Origin: Butyricimonas sp. Marseille-P3923 | GTDB taxonomy: Bacteria; Bacteroidota; Bacteroidia; Bacteroidales; Marinifilaceae | DNA length: 64,000 bases | NCBI RefSeq assembly: GCF_900184685.1 | Contig: NZ_FXXL01000005.1 | Location: 248,001 to 312,000, forward strand | Reading direction: 5' to 3' | Shown here: piece by piece, positions 52,123 to 61,391 of the stretch | Position numbering within the stretch: the first letter of the stretch is position 1 | Layout: the number at the start of each line of letters is the position of its first letter | The notes under the pieces: generated by a model | What the model was told of the DNA's origin: nothing | What the model saw: only the letters and a program-made list of their open reading frames with translations | Databases searched by the model: none | Made by a program: the position numbers and the translations under genes

Positions 52123-54636
52123 TTACGGTTGCGGGAAGGAGATGTCCTTCCATTTCATGTTGCTGTCGAGCACAGTCCATTCGTTGCCGTTGGAGACTTT
52201 GGGGACGGCACTGCCATCCTGCTTCTTGTCGGCGTTCAGCTCGAGGTCGCACTTGGCGGGATTGAATGTGTTCTCTCCGGTATGACCGGAGCTGGTTTTG
52301 TTCTGAAAAACGGCGTTGTTCTCTATACTGCTGCCATTATTTATATTAACGAAATCTCCGTCTGCGGTGGCTTTTATCCGGGTGAGGCTGCTGCATCCCG
52401 TTACGATATAATTGCCGAACCGGGTACACATCGGTATTTCGAGCGTTTTGAGACCCGTGCATCCGAAGAAAGCACACAGGTCTATTGCTGTCACATGATT
52501 CAAAGTGAGCGCAGTCAATGAAGTGCATTCCCGAAATGCGTATTGACCAATCCGGGTAACCTGCGAAAGATTCACCGCAGTCAGCGCAGTGCTGCCATAA
52601 AAAGCATATTCTCCGATTACCTGCACGTCATCGGGCAGCGTCACCTCCTGCAAGGCGCTGCAACCCTGAAAGGCGCTGCCGGGCAGTGTTGGCGTTGCAT
52701 CCCAGCCCGTCACTCCGGTGAGGTCGCATTTCGTGATTTTTGTATTATAGAAAAATGTACCCCACTGACCGCCCATTCCTATCTTGGAAAGTTGGCCCGT
52801 CAGCTTGATTTCGGTGTGGCCTGCGGCGATGGCTGCAAGGATGTTTAGCTGTGCTTCGTCGGCGGTCATGGAGGTCATGTCGATGTCGCCGGAGGTGGGG
52901 GGTGTGAAATTTTTCGGGCGTAGCTTGATTTGATAATCCGTCGGGTCGAGGTAAAGCTCGAAGTTGTCGCCGTATTTCTTCGGCTGCTCTCCATAGAGGC
53001 TGACTATTGACTCCGTATTCACTTTCAAATGCTTGCAGTCCGCCTGCGTCAGTTGGTTACCGTCGGTTCCCTGGGCGATGGAGGTTATGCCGAGCAGGCT
53101 GAGCTTGAGGTGCACATCACCCGTGAGGGCTTTCGGAACGGAGATAAGGGGATGGGAAACGGTCTCAGTGCGCTGTAGAGCGATGTAAGCCCCGTCGGCG
53201 GTCTTTCCCCCGTTCAGCACGAGGGTGGCGCCATCCCCGACGTATGCACAGTTCGAACTGCCTGCCACGTACGACAATTCGCAGCCGTCACCCAGTTCCA
53301 ATGCTGCTTTCTCGCCGTAAACCGTAATCACAGACATAGCAAGACCCCCGTCCAATGTCACGTTCCCACCCAGCGTAATCCTGCCGTTGAAAGCACCTAC
53401 CACGGCAGAAAATGCGTTCGGAGCTTGAACCAGCTTGATATTGGTGAGTTCGATATAAACGGCATCGGCGTCGGCATTGTTATTTCCGAGGAAGTAATAG
53501 CTGCCCTGTTCCCAAGCGAGGGTGTGTCCGCCGCCGTCCATCTTGAAGTAGCCGCTGCCGTTTATGAATGTGCCGCTGCTACTACCTCCTGCGGGTATCG
53601 TGATGTCGCCGCCCAGCGTAATGAGCGTAGGGGCGTCGGCCGAGGCGCCGCCCGTCTTGAGGGCTTCGAGCAGGGCGTCGTAGGTAGTGACACCGCCTAT
53701 CACCACTTCATCCGTAATCGGGGGCTGCGTGCCCCAGCCGGAGATGTCGCTGCCGGTCAGTTCCACCTCGGTGTTTCCCGTGTCGGGGTTCTTCTTCAGC
53801 GTGAGGTTGAGGGTGAGCCGCTTTCCGCTTTCGAGGCGGGTTTGGTTGCCGGGTTCGGCAGTGTTCAGGTCGGCAGGTACATGATAGTACCACACATCCT
53901 CGCCTACGGTTATCCTGAGCCATTCCGCACCTGCGGTGAGGTCTTGCGGTGCTACTTTCCAATCGGCATTGGCACCACCTCCGTTGGTGAGGATTACACC
54001 GCTAGCTACCCGGTCATAGTTCACCACGCCGGTCAGCAGGTTCACCTCCACGCTGGCAAACATCGTTGGCGCATCATTCTTTGCCGCGGAGTTTATCAAG
54101 GCGGAAGATAAGTCCGCCCCCTCCATGCCATCTCCCGCGGTCAGCTTGACGACGAGCCGGTGCATCAGATGCTTGAATGTCAGCGCGACCGTCCCGCCCT
54201 TGCTTGCCGTGGTAGTGGCGTGGAGCAGGTCGTCCGTGTTGTTCCACGCTTCGGGCGTATACAGGTATGCCGCAGGATTGGTAATGTCTGCCGTGATGCG
54301 CGGGTAATGGGAGGAGAAAGTCACCGCTTCCGTCTCGCTGAGGTCATCCCAGTGCAAAGTAGTTTCCCCGTACTTGTATTCCGTGTTGGCGTTCATGTAA
54401 TCGCCTTTAGCCGTGTAAGTGTAAAGTCCCCACGTGTCGCCGGGGTCGAATGTACCTTTCCCGTCGTTATCGACAGTCGCACGCCCCGCGGATACCGTTC
54501 CGCCATCGACAGTGCCGTCGATAGAGGCGGTGATTTGCACGACATTGTTGTCTTCTTCCGGGTGATGACCTTTGTCTTTACCGCACGAGGCAAGCAACAG
54601 CATTGCCAGCGCAAGGGAAAATAGATTATTTTTCAT
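52123..54636 (-). CDS. Fimbrillin-like lipoprotein with C-terminal BspA-type leucine-rich repeats
   Basis: 837 residues. Lipoprotein signal MKNNLFSLALAMLLLASCGK (Cys18). Residues about 30-300 form a fimbrillin-like unit, including VALTFKHLMHRLVVKLTAGD and EWLRITVGEDVWYYHVP. Residues about 310-560 form a beta-rich middle (repeated GG-LT/GNVTLDGG patterns). About 620-790 hold LRR_5/BspA repeats (GCSALQEVTLPDDVQVIGEYAF; ECTSLTALTLNHVTAID). It ends in the common tail NEWTVLDSNMKWKDISF. It may serve as a tip or adhesive subunit, since BspA repeats bind host or bacterial partners in relatives. GC content is visibly higher than neighbours, suggesting transfer. Confidence 0.8.
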   Translation of the reverse strand: MKNNLFSLALAMLLLASCGKDKGHHPEEDNNVVQITASIDGTVDGGTVSAGRATVDNDGKGTFDPGDTWGLYTYTAKGDYMNANTEYKYGETTLHWDDLSETEAVTFSSHYPRITADITNPAAYLYTPEAWNNTDDLLHATTTASKGGTVALTFKHLMHRLVVKLTAGDGMEGADLSSALINSAAKNDAPTMFASVEVNLLTGVVNYDRVASGVILTNGGGANADWKVAPQDLTAGAEWLRITVGEDVWYYHVPADLNTAEPGNQTRLESGKRLTLNLTLKKNPDTGNTEVELTGSDISGWGTQPPITDEVVIGGVTTYDALLEALKTGGASADAPTLITLGGDITIPAGGSSSGTFINGSGYFKMDGGGHTLAWEQGSYYFLGNNNADADAVYIELTNIKLVQAPNAFSAVVGAFNGRITLGGNVTLDGGLAMSVITVYGEKAALELGDGCELSYVAGSSNCAYVGDGATLVLNGGKTADGAYIALQRTETVSHPLISVPKALTGDVHLKLSLLGITSIAQGTDGNQLTQADCKHLKVNTESIVSLYGEQPKKYGDNFELYLDPTDYQIKLRPKNFTPPTSGDIDMTSMTADEAQLNILAAIAAGHTEIKLTGQLSKIGMGGQWGTFFYNTKITKCDLTGVTGWDATPTLPGSAFQGCSALQEVTLPDDVQVIGEYAFYGSTALTAVNLSQVTRIGQYAFRECTSLTALTLNHVTAIDLCAFFGCTGLKTLEIPMCTRFGNYIVTGCSSLTRIKATADGDFVNINNGSSIENNAVFQNKTSSGHTGENTFNPAKCDLELNADKKQDGSAVPKVSNGNEWTVLDSNMKWKDISFPQP

Positions 54637-54683
54637 ATGCTTGTATATTGATTGAATGATAATTCACCGTGGAGATATATCTA

Positions 54684-54715
54684 CAAAAATACAAGGTAAA
54701 AGCCGCCGAGGCAAA
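54684..54715 (-). promoter_or_regulatory. Promoter of the fimbrillin genes
   Basis: Minus-strand TTTG (54715-54712), 20-base spacer, TATTTTTG (54691-54684). It lies between the regulator gene and the fimbrillin-LRR gene. Confidence 0.75.
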
Positions 54716-54754
54716 AAAAATGAATTATCTTTCGTTTGTTTGCACGAAAGATAA

Positions 54755-55876
54755 TTAGCGGGCTTCCCTATTAACTCTCTCCCGGTAACATTTAGGTGTT
54801 ATCCCCGTCATCTGTTTAAAGTCCCTGTTGAAATTGCTGCAATTGTTGTAACCTACTTTTTCACAGACTTCATCTATGCCGTATTCCGCATGTTCGTCAA
54901 ACAACCGGGTTGCCTCGCGTAAACGCAGTTCCTTGCGCCACGAACGGAAATCCATCCCGTGGCACGTTTTCATGTATTGCCGGAAGAATGACAGACTCAC
55001 CCCGAAAGAATCCGCCACGCGATCGGAAGAAATATCTTTCAGGCAGTATTCTTTCTCGTCTATGTATTTTTGTAATTTTTCTTTTAACAACCGTTCCTTC
55101 CCGGCAGCATCCGCCACGGCAACCTCGCCATCGGGCTTTCTCGCGCTTTCAGCCGCTGCCGACGGGACAACCGTGATGACAGGCATCGCGAATTTCATTC
55201 TGCGATAGTAATTGACAAACCACATCACCATGAAACTATAGTAAAGCACGTACAACGGGACGAAGTATTTGTACAAGGCGGTAAAAAATAACACGGGTAT
55301 TGCCATGACGCCGACAACCAACGCGCTATAAAATCCCGTTTTTATCCACGACAGACGGTACTCCTCGTCATTGTCATAATAATCCTCCACCTCGCGCACC
55401 GTCCGACGGTACGCCAACATGAATAGCCGCGTGTATATCACCAGCTGGATAATATAAGCAACAATGCCCGCGTAAAAAAGCCCCCAATAATAGTCGGCAA
55501 AACAGAACAGGGCAACAAACAAGATTACGCCCGCTACCGTGATTCCTCCTGCCTGCCGGAGCACGATTCCCCACCGGACTACATTCGGACGTATGAAAAC
55601 CAACATGGACATGGTGAAGAGCAGAGCTTGAAACGAAGCGACAAAAAGCGTGCTGGCAGGTTCGACACAACGGTCATACCCCGTGAAACAGCACACCAGA
55701 CTGAGAAGCGCCAACACGAAATACGAAGGCACAAGGATATTGCGCGCCTTACGCAACTTCTCCAACCCGCTTTCCGGCTGTATTGTCGTAGCCGCCAGCA
55801 TAACCCCGAGTATCGCGATCACGAAAGCCGAGGTTCCCATCAAAAATTTATACGTTACGACATCCATCCTTTCCAA
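54755..55876 (-). CDS. Membrane-bound AraC-family transcriptional regulator
   Basis: 373 residues. The first 235 contain about seven hydrophobic helices (near 10-28, 48-65, 78-96, 108-130, 137-155, 185-205, 210-228). After a linker come two helix-turn-helix units of AraC type: VADSFGVSLSFFRQYMKTCHG and IDEVCEKVGYNNCSNFNRDFKQMTGITPKCYRE (about 330-367). Such membrane-anchored AraC regulators commonly precede fimbrillin clusters in Bacteroidales and are presumed to control them in response to an envelope signal. Transcribed toward the fimbrillin genes, which have their own promoter. Confidence 0.85.
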   Translation of the reverse strand: MERMDVVTYKFLMGTSAFVIAILGVMLAATTIQPESGLEKLRKARNILVPSYFVLALLSLVCCFTGYDRCVEPASTLFVASFQALLFTMSMLVFIRPNVVRWGIVLRQAGGITVAGVILFVALFCFADYYWGLFYAGIVAYIIQLVIYTRLFMLAYRRTVREVEDYYDNDEEYRLSWIKTGFYSALVVGVMAIPVLFFTALYKYFVPLYVLYYSFMVMWFVNYYRRMKFAMPVITVVPSAAAESARKPDGEVAVADAAGKERLLKEKLQKYIDEKEYCLKDISSDRVADSFGVSLSFFRQYMKTCHGMDFRSWRKELRLREATRLFDEHAEYGIDEVCEKVGYNNCSNFNRDFKQMTGITPKCYRERVNREAR

Positions 55877-55911
55877 TCATTACAATCGCGAAATTACTTG
55901 CTTTTCGCTGT

Positions 55912-56271
55912 TTATACAATATGGCATCCCCACGGTATGTTACACAATTCTTCAACAAGTTGTTGAAGATTTCGGGTACGGTCGGCATAAAGCTGAAAAA
56001 AACGCTTGGCATATCGTATATTCGATTCGGAAAGTCCTTCTACACCGGGCATTTCCCTACGCAAATCCGCACTAAGGGTAGCATAGAATTTACCCCCGTA
56101 TTTATTATCCACTTCCAACGAAACGATATCGCTTCCCAATCCCCAATAAAATTCGATGAGAACACTGTTCACCTTTACCGCCGCTTTTATCTGACTCTGA
56201 CGATAACGGATACTCAACTCCTTCACCCATTGCAGATAGTCCTTGTCTAATATACTAATAGATTTGCTCAT
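55912..56271 (-). pseudogene. Truncated DUF1016/YhcG nuclease (N-terminal domain only)
   Basis: The frame from ATG 56271 (MSKSISILDKDYLQWVKELS) gives 119 residues that match the DUF1016_N domain: QIKAAVKVNSVLIEFYWGLG, SDIVSLEVDNKYGGKFYATL, LSESNIRYAKRFFQLY. Full YhcG proteins run to about 330-360 residues and carry a C-terminal PD-(D/E)XK nuclease. Here the protein stops at 55912, just after NIPWGCHIV, where the family normally reads IPWGHN/H and continues. No nuclease part is seen in the following bases. Likely a decayed gene; expression of the N-terminal domain alone is possible since a TATATTTG element (56342-56335, minus) remains. Confidence 0.75.
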
Positions 56272-56388
56272 ATTTTTTCCTTCATTTTTCATGCCTTTTA
56301 CAAAAGCAAGTTTTCTCTTTTCGCCGTTCATGCACAAATATAAACAAATTATTTTATCTTCGCACCGCCATTTGGAAATGGTGAATCC

Positions 56389-56421
56389 ATTTTCAATTTT
56401 CAACTTTCAATTTTCAATTTA
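56389..56421. repeat. Tandem CAATTTTCAACTTT-type repeat before the ABC-F gene
   Basis: Four degenerate 8-10-base units (TTTTCAATTTTCAACTTTCA…) directly before ATG 56423. This type of simple intergenic repeat is common in Bacteroidota. Confidence 0.65.
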
Positions 56422-56422
56422 T

Positions 56423-58060
56423 ATGATTTCAGTAGACGGATTAACAGTAGAATTTGGAGACAGAGCACTTTTTAAAGACATATCATTCGTGATTAACGAC
56501 AAAGACCGTATCGCCCTCATGGGTAAAAACGGGGCGGGCAAGTCCACCCTGTTGAAAGTCCTTGCCGGGGAAAGACAACCCAACCGGGGTAACGTTTCCT
56601 GCCCGAAAGACACGGTGATAGCCTATCTGCCCCAGCATCTGATGACTCAAAACGAGCGTACCGTCTTCGATGAAACCTCACAGGCTTTCGCCCATCTTTT
56701 CGAGATGGAGAAAGAGATTGAACGTCTGAACCAACAACTGACCGAAAGAACGGATTACGATTCACCCGAGTATTACAAACTGATTGAGGACGTTTCCACC
56801 CTGAGCGAGAAATTTTACAGCATCGACTCCACGCATTACGAGGCGGATGTTGAAAAGATTCTTTTAGGCTTGGGATTCCAACGGGAAGACTTCAACCGCC
56901 CGACCTCCGACTTCAGCGGGGGATGGCGTATGCGTATCGAGTTGGCAAAAATGCTGCTTAAAAATCCCGATGTATTACTGCTCGACGAGCCTACCAACCA
57001 CTTGGATATCGACTCCATCCAATGGCTGGAAGACTTCCTCGTGAACAACGGGAAAGCGGTTGTCGTGATCTCCCACGACCGGGCTTTCGTGGATAACATC
57101 ACCACCCGCACCATAGAGGTCACCATGGGACGTATCTACGACTACAAGGTAAATTACTCGCAATACCTCGTGTTGCGCCAAGAACGCCGTATCCAACAGC
57201 AAAAGGCTTATGACGAGCAACAAAAAATGATTGCCGAAACCAAGGAATTTATCGAACGCTTCAAGGGAACCTACTCCAAAACGCTGCAAGTGCAATCCCG
57301 GGTAAGAATGCTCGAGAAACTCGAAGTACTGGAAGTGGATGAAGTAGATACTTCCGCCTTACGACTGAAATTCCCGCCTTCCCCCAATTCGGGTAAATAT
57401 CCCGTCATCGCCGAGGAACTCACGAAGGACTATGACGGTCATGTCGTTTTTCAAAACGCCAGCTTCACGATAGAGAAAGGCGAGAAAGTAGCATTCGTCG
57501 GACGCAACGGGGAAGGAAAATCCACCCTCGTGAAATGTATCATGGGAGAAATCCCCTACACCGGAAAGCTGACTTTGGGCTACAACGTCCAGATCGGGTA
57601 TTTCGCCCAGAACCAAGCCTCGCTCATGGACGAAAACCTCACCGTTTTCCAGACCATCGATGACGTAACCCCATTGGAACTAAAACACAAAATCAAGGAT
57701 ATGCTTGGAGCCTTCATGTTCAGCGGCGACGACGTGGACAAAAAAGTAAAAGTCCTTTCCGGGGGCGAACGTACCCGTCTGGCAATGATAAAACTATTGC
57801 TATCCCCCGTGAACCTGTTGATTCTCGACGAGCCGACCAACCATTTGGACTTACGTACCAAGGACATTCTGAAAAGCGCCTTGAAAAACTTCGACGGCAC
57901 CCTCATCGTCGTGTCGCACGATCGTGATTTTCTCACCGGACTGGCAGAAAAAGTCTACGAGTTCGGCAACAAGAAAGTCACCGAGCACCTCGAAGACATC
58001 CAAGGCTTCCTCCGGAAAAAGAAAATGGAGAACTTGAAAGAAATCGAGCGAAAGGGATAA
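56423..58060 (+). CDS. ABC-F family ATPase (Uup/YbiT/EttA type)
   Basis: 545 residues from ATG 56423 (MISVDGLTVEFGDRALFKDI). Upstream in-frame codons translate the simple repeat, so they are not used. Cassette 1: GKNGAGKST (about 36-44), DFSGGWRMRIELAK, LLLDEPTNHLDID. Inter-domain linker with ERFKGTYSKTLQVQSRVRML (about 245-270). Cassette 2: GRNGEGKST, LSGGERTRLAM, LLILDEPTNHLDL. It ends in a charged tail. A cytosolic translation factor acting at the ribosomal E site by family. Terminated by a 19-bp hairpin. Confidence 0.93.
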   Translation: MISVDGLTVEFGDRALFKDISFVINDKDRIALMGKNGAGKSTLLKVLAGERQPNRGNVSCPKDTVIAYLPQHLMTQNERTVFDETSQAFAHLFEMEKEIERLNQQLTERTDYDSPEYYKLIEDVSTLSEKFYSIDSTHYEADVEKILLGLGFQREDFNRPTSDFSGGWRMRIELAKMLLKNPDVLLLDEPTNHLDIDSIQWLEDFLVNNGKAVVVISHDRAFVDNITTRTIEVTMGRIYDYKVNYSQYLVLRQERRIQQQKAYDEQQKMIAETKEFIERFKGTYSKTLQVQSRVRMLEKLEVLEVDEVDTSALRLKFPPSPNSGKYPVIAEELTKDYDGHVVFQNASFTIEKGEKVAFVGRNGEGKSTLVKCIMGEIPYTGKLTLGYNVQIGYFAQNQASLMDENLTVFQTIDDVTPLELKHKIKDMLGAFMFSGDDVDKKVKVLSGGERTRLAMIKLLLSPVNLLILDEPTNHLDLRTKDILKSALKNFDGTLIVVSHDRDFLTGLAEKVYEFGNKKVTEHLEDIQGFLRKKKMENLKEIERKG

Positions 58061-58068
58061 TAACATTA

Positions 58069-58109
58069 ATTATTGTAGCGAATATTACAGTAATATTCGC
58101 TACAATAAT
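58069..58109. terminator. Bidirectional terminator, 19-bp perfect stem
   Basis: Arms 58069-58087 and 58091-58109, exact complements, three-base loop CAG. Between convergent genes. Confidence 0.88.
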
Positions 58110-58121
58110 ATCCCCCACACG

Positions 58122-59825
58122 TTATTGACAATCCCTCAATCGTTGCTCAACGGTTTCCAACCCTTGTACCTCTACAAATTTTGTCCGATTCTTCAATAAA
58201 AATTTCTCCGCATCCGAACCGTTGGGACTGTATTCTTTTTCAGCAAAAATATACCAATAACGAGATGAAACTCTCTCCTCGTCACTTAGTACTCGAAATA
58301 ATTCCTTCACAACCCCCGGAGCACGGGAATCCTTGACAGAGGCCAATGCTTCCGCGTACGAAGTCAACAATTTCTTATCCCGTCTTCCCATATTATAAAA
58401 TTCTTCTAGACACTCCAACGCCGTATACCCATTAAACACATCTTCAAGTTTTGCGCGAAAATATTCCGCATCCCCTATTCCAGTAAATTTATGACGAACA
58501 CCTCCTTTCCAATTCACCACAACAAAAGTCGGGTAAACATGTACATCAAATTTTTTGCAAACCTCCCGACCTTCTTGTTTTTTTATATCGCATTTCACGT
58601 ATATAAAGTTTTCGTTCATAACACGTTTGAGCTCTTCATCCCGAAATACCGTATCTGACATATATCGACAAACCGGGCTATCTGAATCATAACAATCTAT
58701 AAAAACACGTCCCCGTCTTTGTTTAGCCACTTCAAATGCCTCCTCAAAAGTCATCGTGCGGGCAGCTATATTAAAATCGACAAACATCTCTTTCAAAAAT
58801 TTCCTTTTTGCTTCCGACTCGTTACCGGTGATATATTGACACTCTAAAGCTGCCACATTCTTCAACTGATCTATTGACGCCCTATGCACGAGCAATTCGC
58901 TAGCTCGTTTCCCCGTATGACTCCATAATTCCACGTTCCCTCGTGAAATCAAATTTATAATCTTTTCAATATCCTCATTTGCAATAGCTTCACAAAAGTC
59001 AAGGGAAACTTCCAATTTTTCCCGTTTTTCAAAATACGATTTCTCCAATTCCTCGCGAATTTGAGTAAAACGAGTGGAAAAATCTTTCGGGCGTTCAGAA
59101 ACAAGTTGATTTAAAGTCGAGCTATAATTTTGATACAAATACGACTCCACGTTTTCTCCTCCCACGTTTTTTTTGAAAATAGCGATATTATTCAATACTA
59201 AGCTAAAATCATCTGAACCATAAACACTTTTTTCAAGAATAGGCCAATATTCTTTTTTCATTTTATCCTTTTCCGTCAACACGGAGTCCAACTTCTTTCC
59301 AATCTCCTTGCTCTTCGCCCTTTCACCCGCATCTTGCAGCACGACCATGTAAATCATCAACTGCTCTTTCGTCATTTCTCCTTTCTCGTACAGCTTGTTC
59401 AAATAAGTAAAAGAAGTTTTCTTGTCTAACCCTCGCTCTACTTTATTAATAAAAGGTTCCAACTCACCTCCCCCTACAATCATATGTTGTATGGCTCCAT
59501 CCGGACGAATTATAAAAAACGTCGGGTAAGCTTTAATTTTCAACTTCTTACTCAATTCCAGCCCCTCCCCTTTCTCCATGTCAAATTTCACACAGACAAA
59601 TTTAGGGTTAAAAAAATCACCGGCTTCCTTTTGCGGAAATACATTTTCTGCCATAACACGACACGGAACACACCATGCCGTATAACAATCTACAAACACG
59701 AGTTTATTTTCTTGCTTTGCTTTCGCCAAAGCTTCATTAAACGTAAGAGCTTCAAAATTTACTCCTTGTCCAAAAAGAGATAAACTCGATATCAACAAAA
59801 ATAAATTGACAATAATAATTTTCAT
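58122..59825 (-). CDS. Secreted tandem thioredoxin-domain protein
   Basis: 567 residues from ATG 59825 (MKIIIVNLFLLISSLSLFGQ, signal peptide). First thioredoxin domain about 25-140 with FVDCYTAWCVPCRVMAENVF (CVPC) and cis-Pro KAYPTFFI. A helical middle lies at about 145-345. The second thioredoxin domain, about 350-460, has FIDCYDSDSPVCRYMSDTVF, where the first active-site cysteine is replaced (SPVC), and HVYPTFVVVN. A helical C-terminus follows. It parallels the thioredoxin protein of the SusCD locus at 30671. It is last in the operon after the BACON lipoprotein, but a terminator-like hairpin (59853-59898) precedes it. Confidence 0.85.
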   Translation of the reverse strand: MKIIIVNLFLLISSLSLFGQGVNFEALTFNEALAKAKQENKLVFVDCYTAWCVPCRVMAENVFPQKEAGDFFNPKFVCVKFDMEKGEGLELSKKLKIKAYPTFFIIRPDGAIQHMIVGGGELEPFINKVERGLDKKTSFTYLNKLYEKGEMTKEQLMIYMVVLQDAGERAKSKEIGKKLDSVLTEKDKMKKEYWPILEKSVYGSDDFSLVLNNIAIFKKNVGGENVESYLYQNYSSTLNQLVSERPKDFSTRFTQIREELEKSYFEKREKLEVSLDFCEAIANEDIEKIINLISRGNVELWSHTGKRASELLVHRASIDQLKNVAALECQYITGNESEAKRKFLKEMFVDFNIAARTMTFEEAFEVAKQRRGRVFIDCYDSDSPVCRYMSDTVFRDEELKRVMNENFIYVKCDIKKQEGREVCKKFDVHVYPTFVVVNWKGGVRHKFTGIGDAEYFRAKLEDVFNGYTALECLEEFYNMGRRDKKLLTSYAEALASVKDSRAPGVVKELFRVLSDEERVSSRYWYIFAEKEYSPNGSDAEKFLLKNRTKFVEVQGLETVEQRLRDCQ

Positions 59826-59852
59826 ATTACAAATTAATTTCTTTAGAACACA

Positions 59853-59898
59853 AAAAGAGTTGCAATAAAACATCTAATAGATTCATTGCAACTCTTTT
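59853..59898. terminator. Hairpin between BACON and tandem thioredoxin genes
   Basis: AAAAGAGTTGCAAT (59853-59866) and ATTGCAACTCTTTT (59885-59898), 14 bp, loop 18. On the minus strand it ends in TTTTT, a plausible partial terminator inside the operon. Confidence 0.75.
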
Positions 59899-59920
59899 GT
59901 CAAACAAGAATCAAAAGCTT

Positions 59921-61336
59921 TTACTTCGCTAAATCACGTTTCCACCAGAAGCAACGAGCAATGAACATATTAGTAGAGCCTTTACTCATACATCTTCCAC
60001 CCATAGTTGGATTATTTTCCAAATTCCAAGCCCATCCCCATCCATACATATCCATATGAGCATCACACCAATACCATCCCGTGGTATATTCCGGCACGTT
60101 CAACGCTTTCAATGCATTATTTACTTTCTCACAATTAGCTTTCAATTTAGGCCATTCAGATTTTAGATTACCTTCCAGTGTAACGAAATCCCCCTTTAAA
60201 CGCCAAAAACTTGGCAAAACCCATCCTTCCATTCCGGTTTTCTCTTCCATTTCCGCACAATAAGCAAATGCAGGAAATGCATCTTTCCAATCATTCGGAT
60301 ACATCTCTTTGACTTTACTATAAATAGGCTCATACCCTCCCCCTGTTATCACTGCGCCATTAGCACAAAACATTACATTTTCTTTTTCTTCCAAGGCAAT
60401 CACCAAAAGTCCTTCTTCATCATGACTAACGACAATACCAACAGCCACTCCATTATGTTTGAAAACATCTCCGGGATTAAACACTCCACCTTCTTGCTCC
60501 ACAAGAACAATCGTTTCACCCATAGTTACAGTTGCGCTCCTTGCATCTCCCCCGACATTACCGGATGCACTTACCACCAACTTACCGTCTTTCAACTCTG
60601 CCGTACACCAATCCTCGCTTGATTCCGCGGTTGTTGCCCCAGCAGGAGCATCTAAAACAATGCGATAGCCGCTGGCATTTAACACCACAGCATCAACTTG
60701 CTTCACGGTAACTTCAATTACTTTTTGATTCTCTTCATCAATCCCTGCCACCACATTAAACTTTGTTTCATTCGGTTCTCCATCTGCATTTTCCTTCACC
60801 TCCACCGTAAACGACTTATTATCTTCAGCAAGAGTCACGCTAAACCAATCCTCCTTCTCCACATTTTCCAAGCGGATGGCAGCTTGATTACTTGTAATCG
60901 TGATAGCTTCGCTACCTCCTGCTTTATCAAATATGATTACATTTTTCGACAACTCCAAAGTAGCTTCTGCCGCCGCCGATTGAAGCACAGGAATCACTTT
61001 ATCCGGATTCCCTACCGACTTAATCAATAATTTACCTTCTCTCTTTTCTACAGAATTATTCACTTCGGCCACAACTTCCAACCATTGCTGATCCAACTTG
61101 GTCACAGAGAACCATTTTTTATCCCCTTCCATCTCTACATCAACGGTCCAATCCTCTGCGTTTGTCGTGACACGGATACGCTCCATCATGCCTTCAGTTG
61201 TTCCCGCTTCAAATTCCAACTTTTCCTTGTCTACCGTCAACATAAACTTTTCATCTTCCCCTTCTTCCTTGTCATCACTACACGCAAAAAAAACAGAAAA
61301 CATAGCCAAACATAAATACAAAAACCAATTTTTCAT
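59921..61336 (-). CDS. BACON-domain surface lipoprotein
   Basis: 471 residues from ATG 61336, lipoprotein signal ending SVFFAC. Two or three BACON-like Ig domains follow: FMLTVDKEKLEFEAGTTEGM…DWTVDVE, ATLELSKNVIIFDKAGGSEA…DWFSVTL, and ASGYRIVLDAPAGATTAESS-EDWCTAEL. The C-terminal part (about 300-471) with WVLPSFWRLKGDFVTLEGNL, TTGWYWCDAHMDMYGWGWAW and MFIARCFWW resembles the Lcl/FISUMP-type C-terminal domain of Bacteroidota surface proteins. BACON domains are often mucin- or carbohydrate-associated. Likely an accessory of a SusCD system to the right of the window. Confidence 0.78.
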   Translation of the reverse strand: MKNWFLYLCLAMFSVFFACSDDKEEGEDEKFMLTVDKEKLEFEAGTTEGMMERIRVTTNAEDWTVDVEMEGDKKWFSVTKLDQQWLEVVAEVNNSVEKREGKLLIKSVGNPDKVIPVLQSAAAEATLELSKNVIIFDKAGGSEAITITSNQAAIRLENVEKEDWFSVTLAEDNKSFTVEVKENADGEPNETKFNVVAGIDEENQKVIEVTVKQVDAVVLNASGYRIVLDAPAGATTAESSEDWCTAELKDGKLVVSASGNVGGDARSATVTMGETIVLVEQEGGVFNPGDVFKHNGVAVGIVVSHDEEGLLVIALEEKENVMFCANGAVITGGGYEPIYSKVKEMYPNDWKDAFPAFAYCAEMEEKTGMEGWVLPSFWRLKGDFVTLEGNLKSEWPKLKANCEKVNNALKALNVPEYTTGWYWCDAHMDMYGWGWAWNLENNPTMGGRCMSKGSTNMFIARCFWWKRDLAK

Positions 61337-61391
61337 AATATTTGTCTTTTGATTGTTAATAAATATAATTATGCCTATTAAAAACATATTT

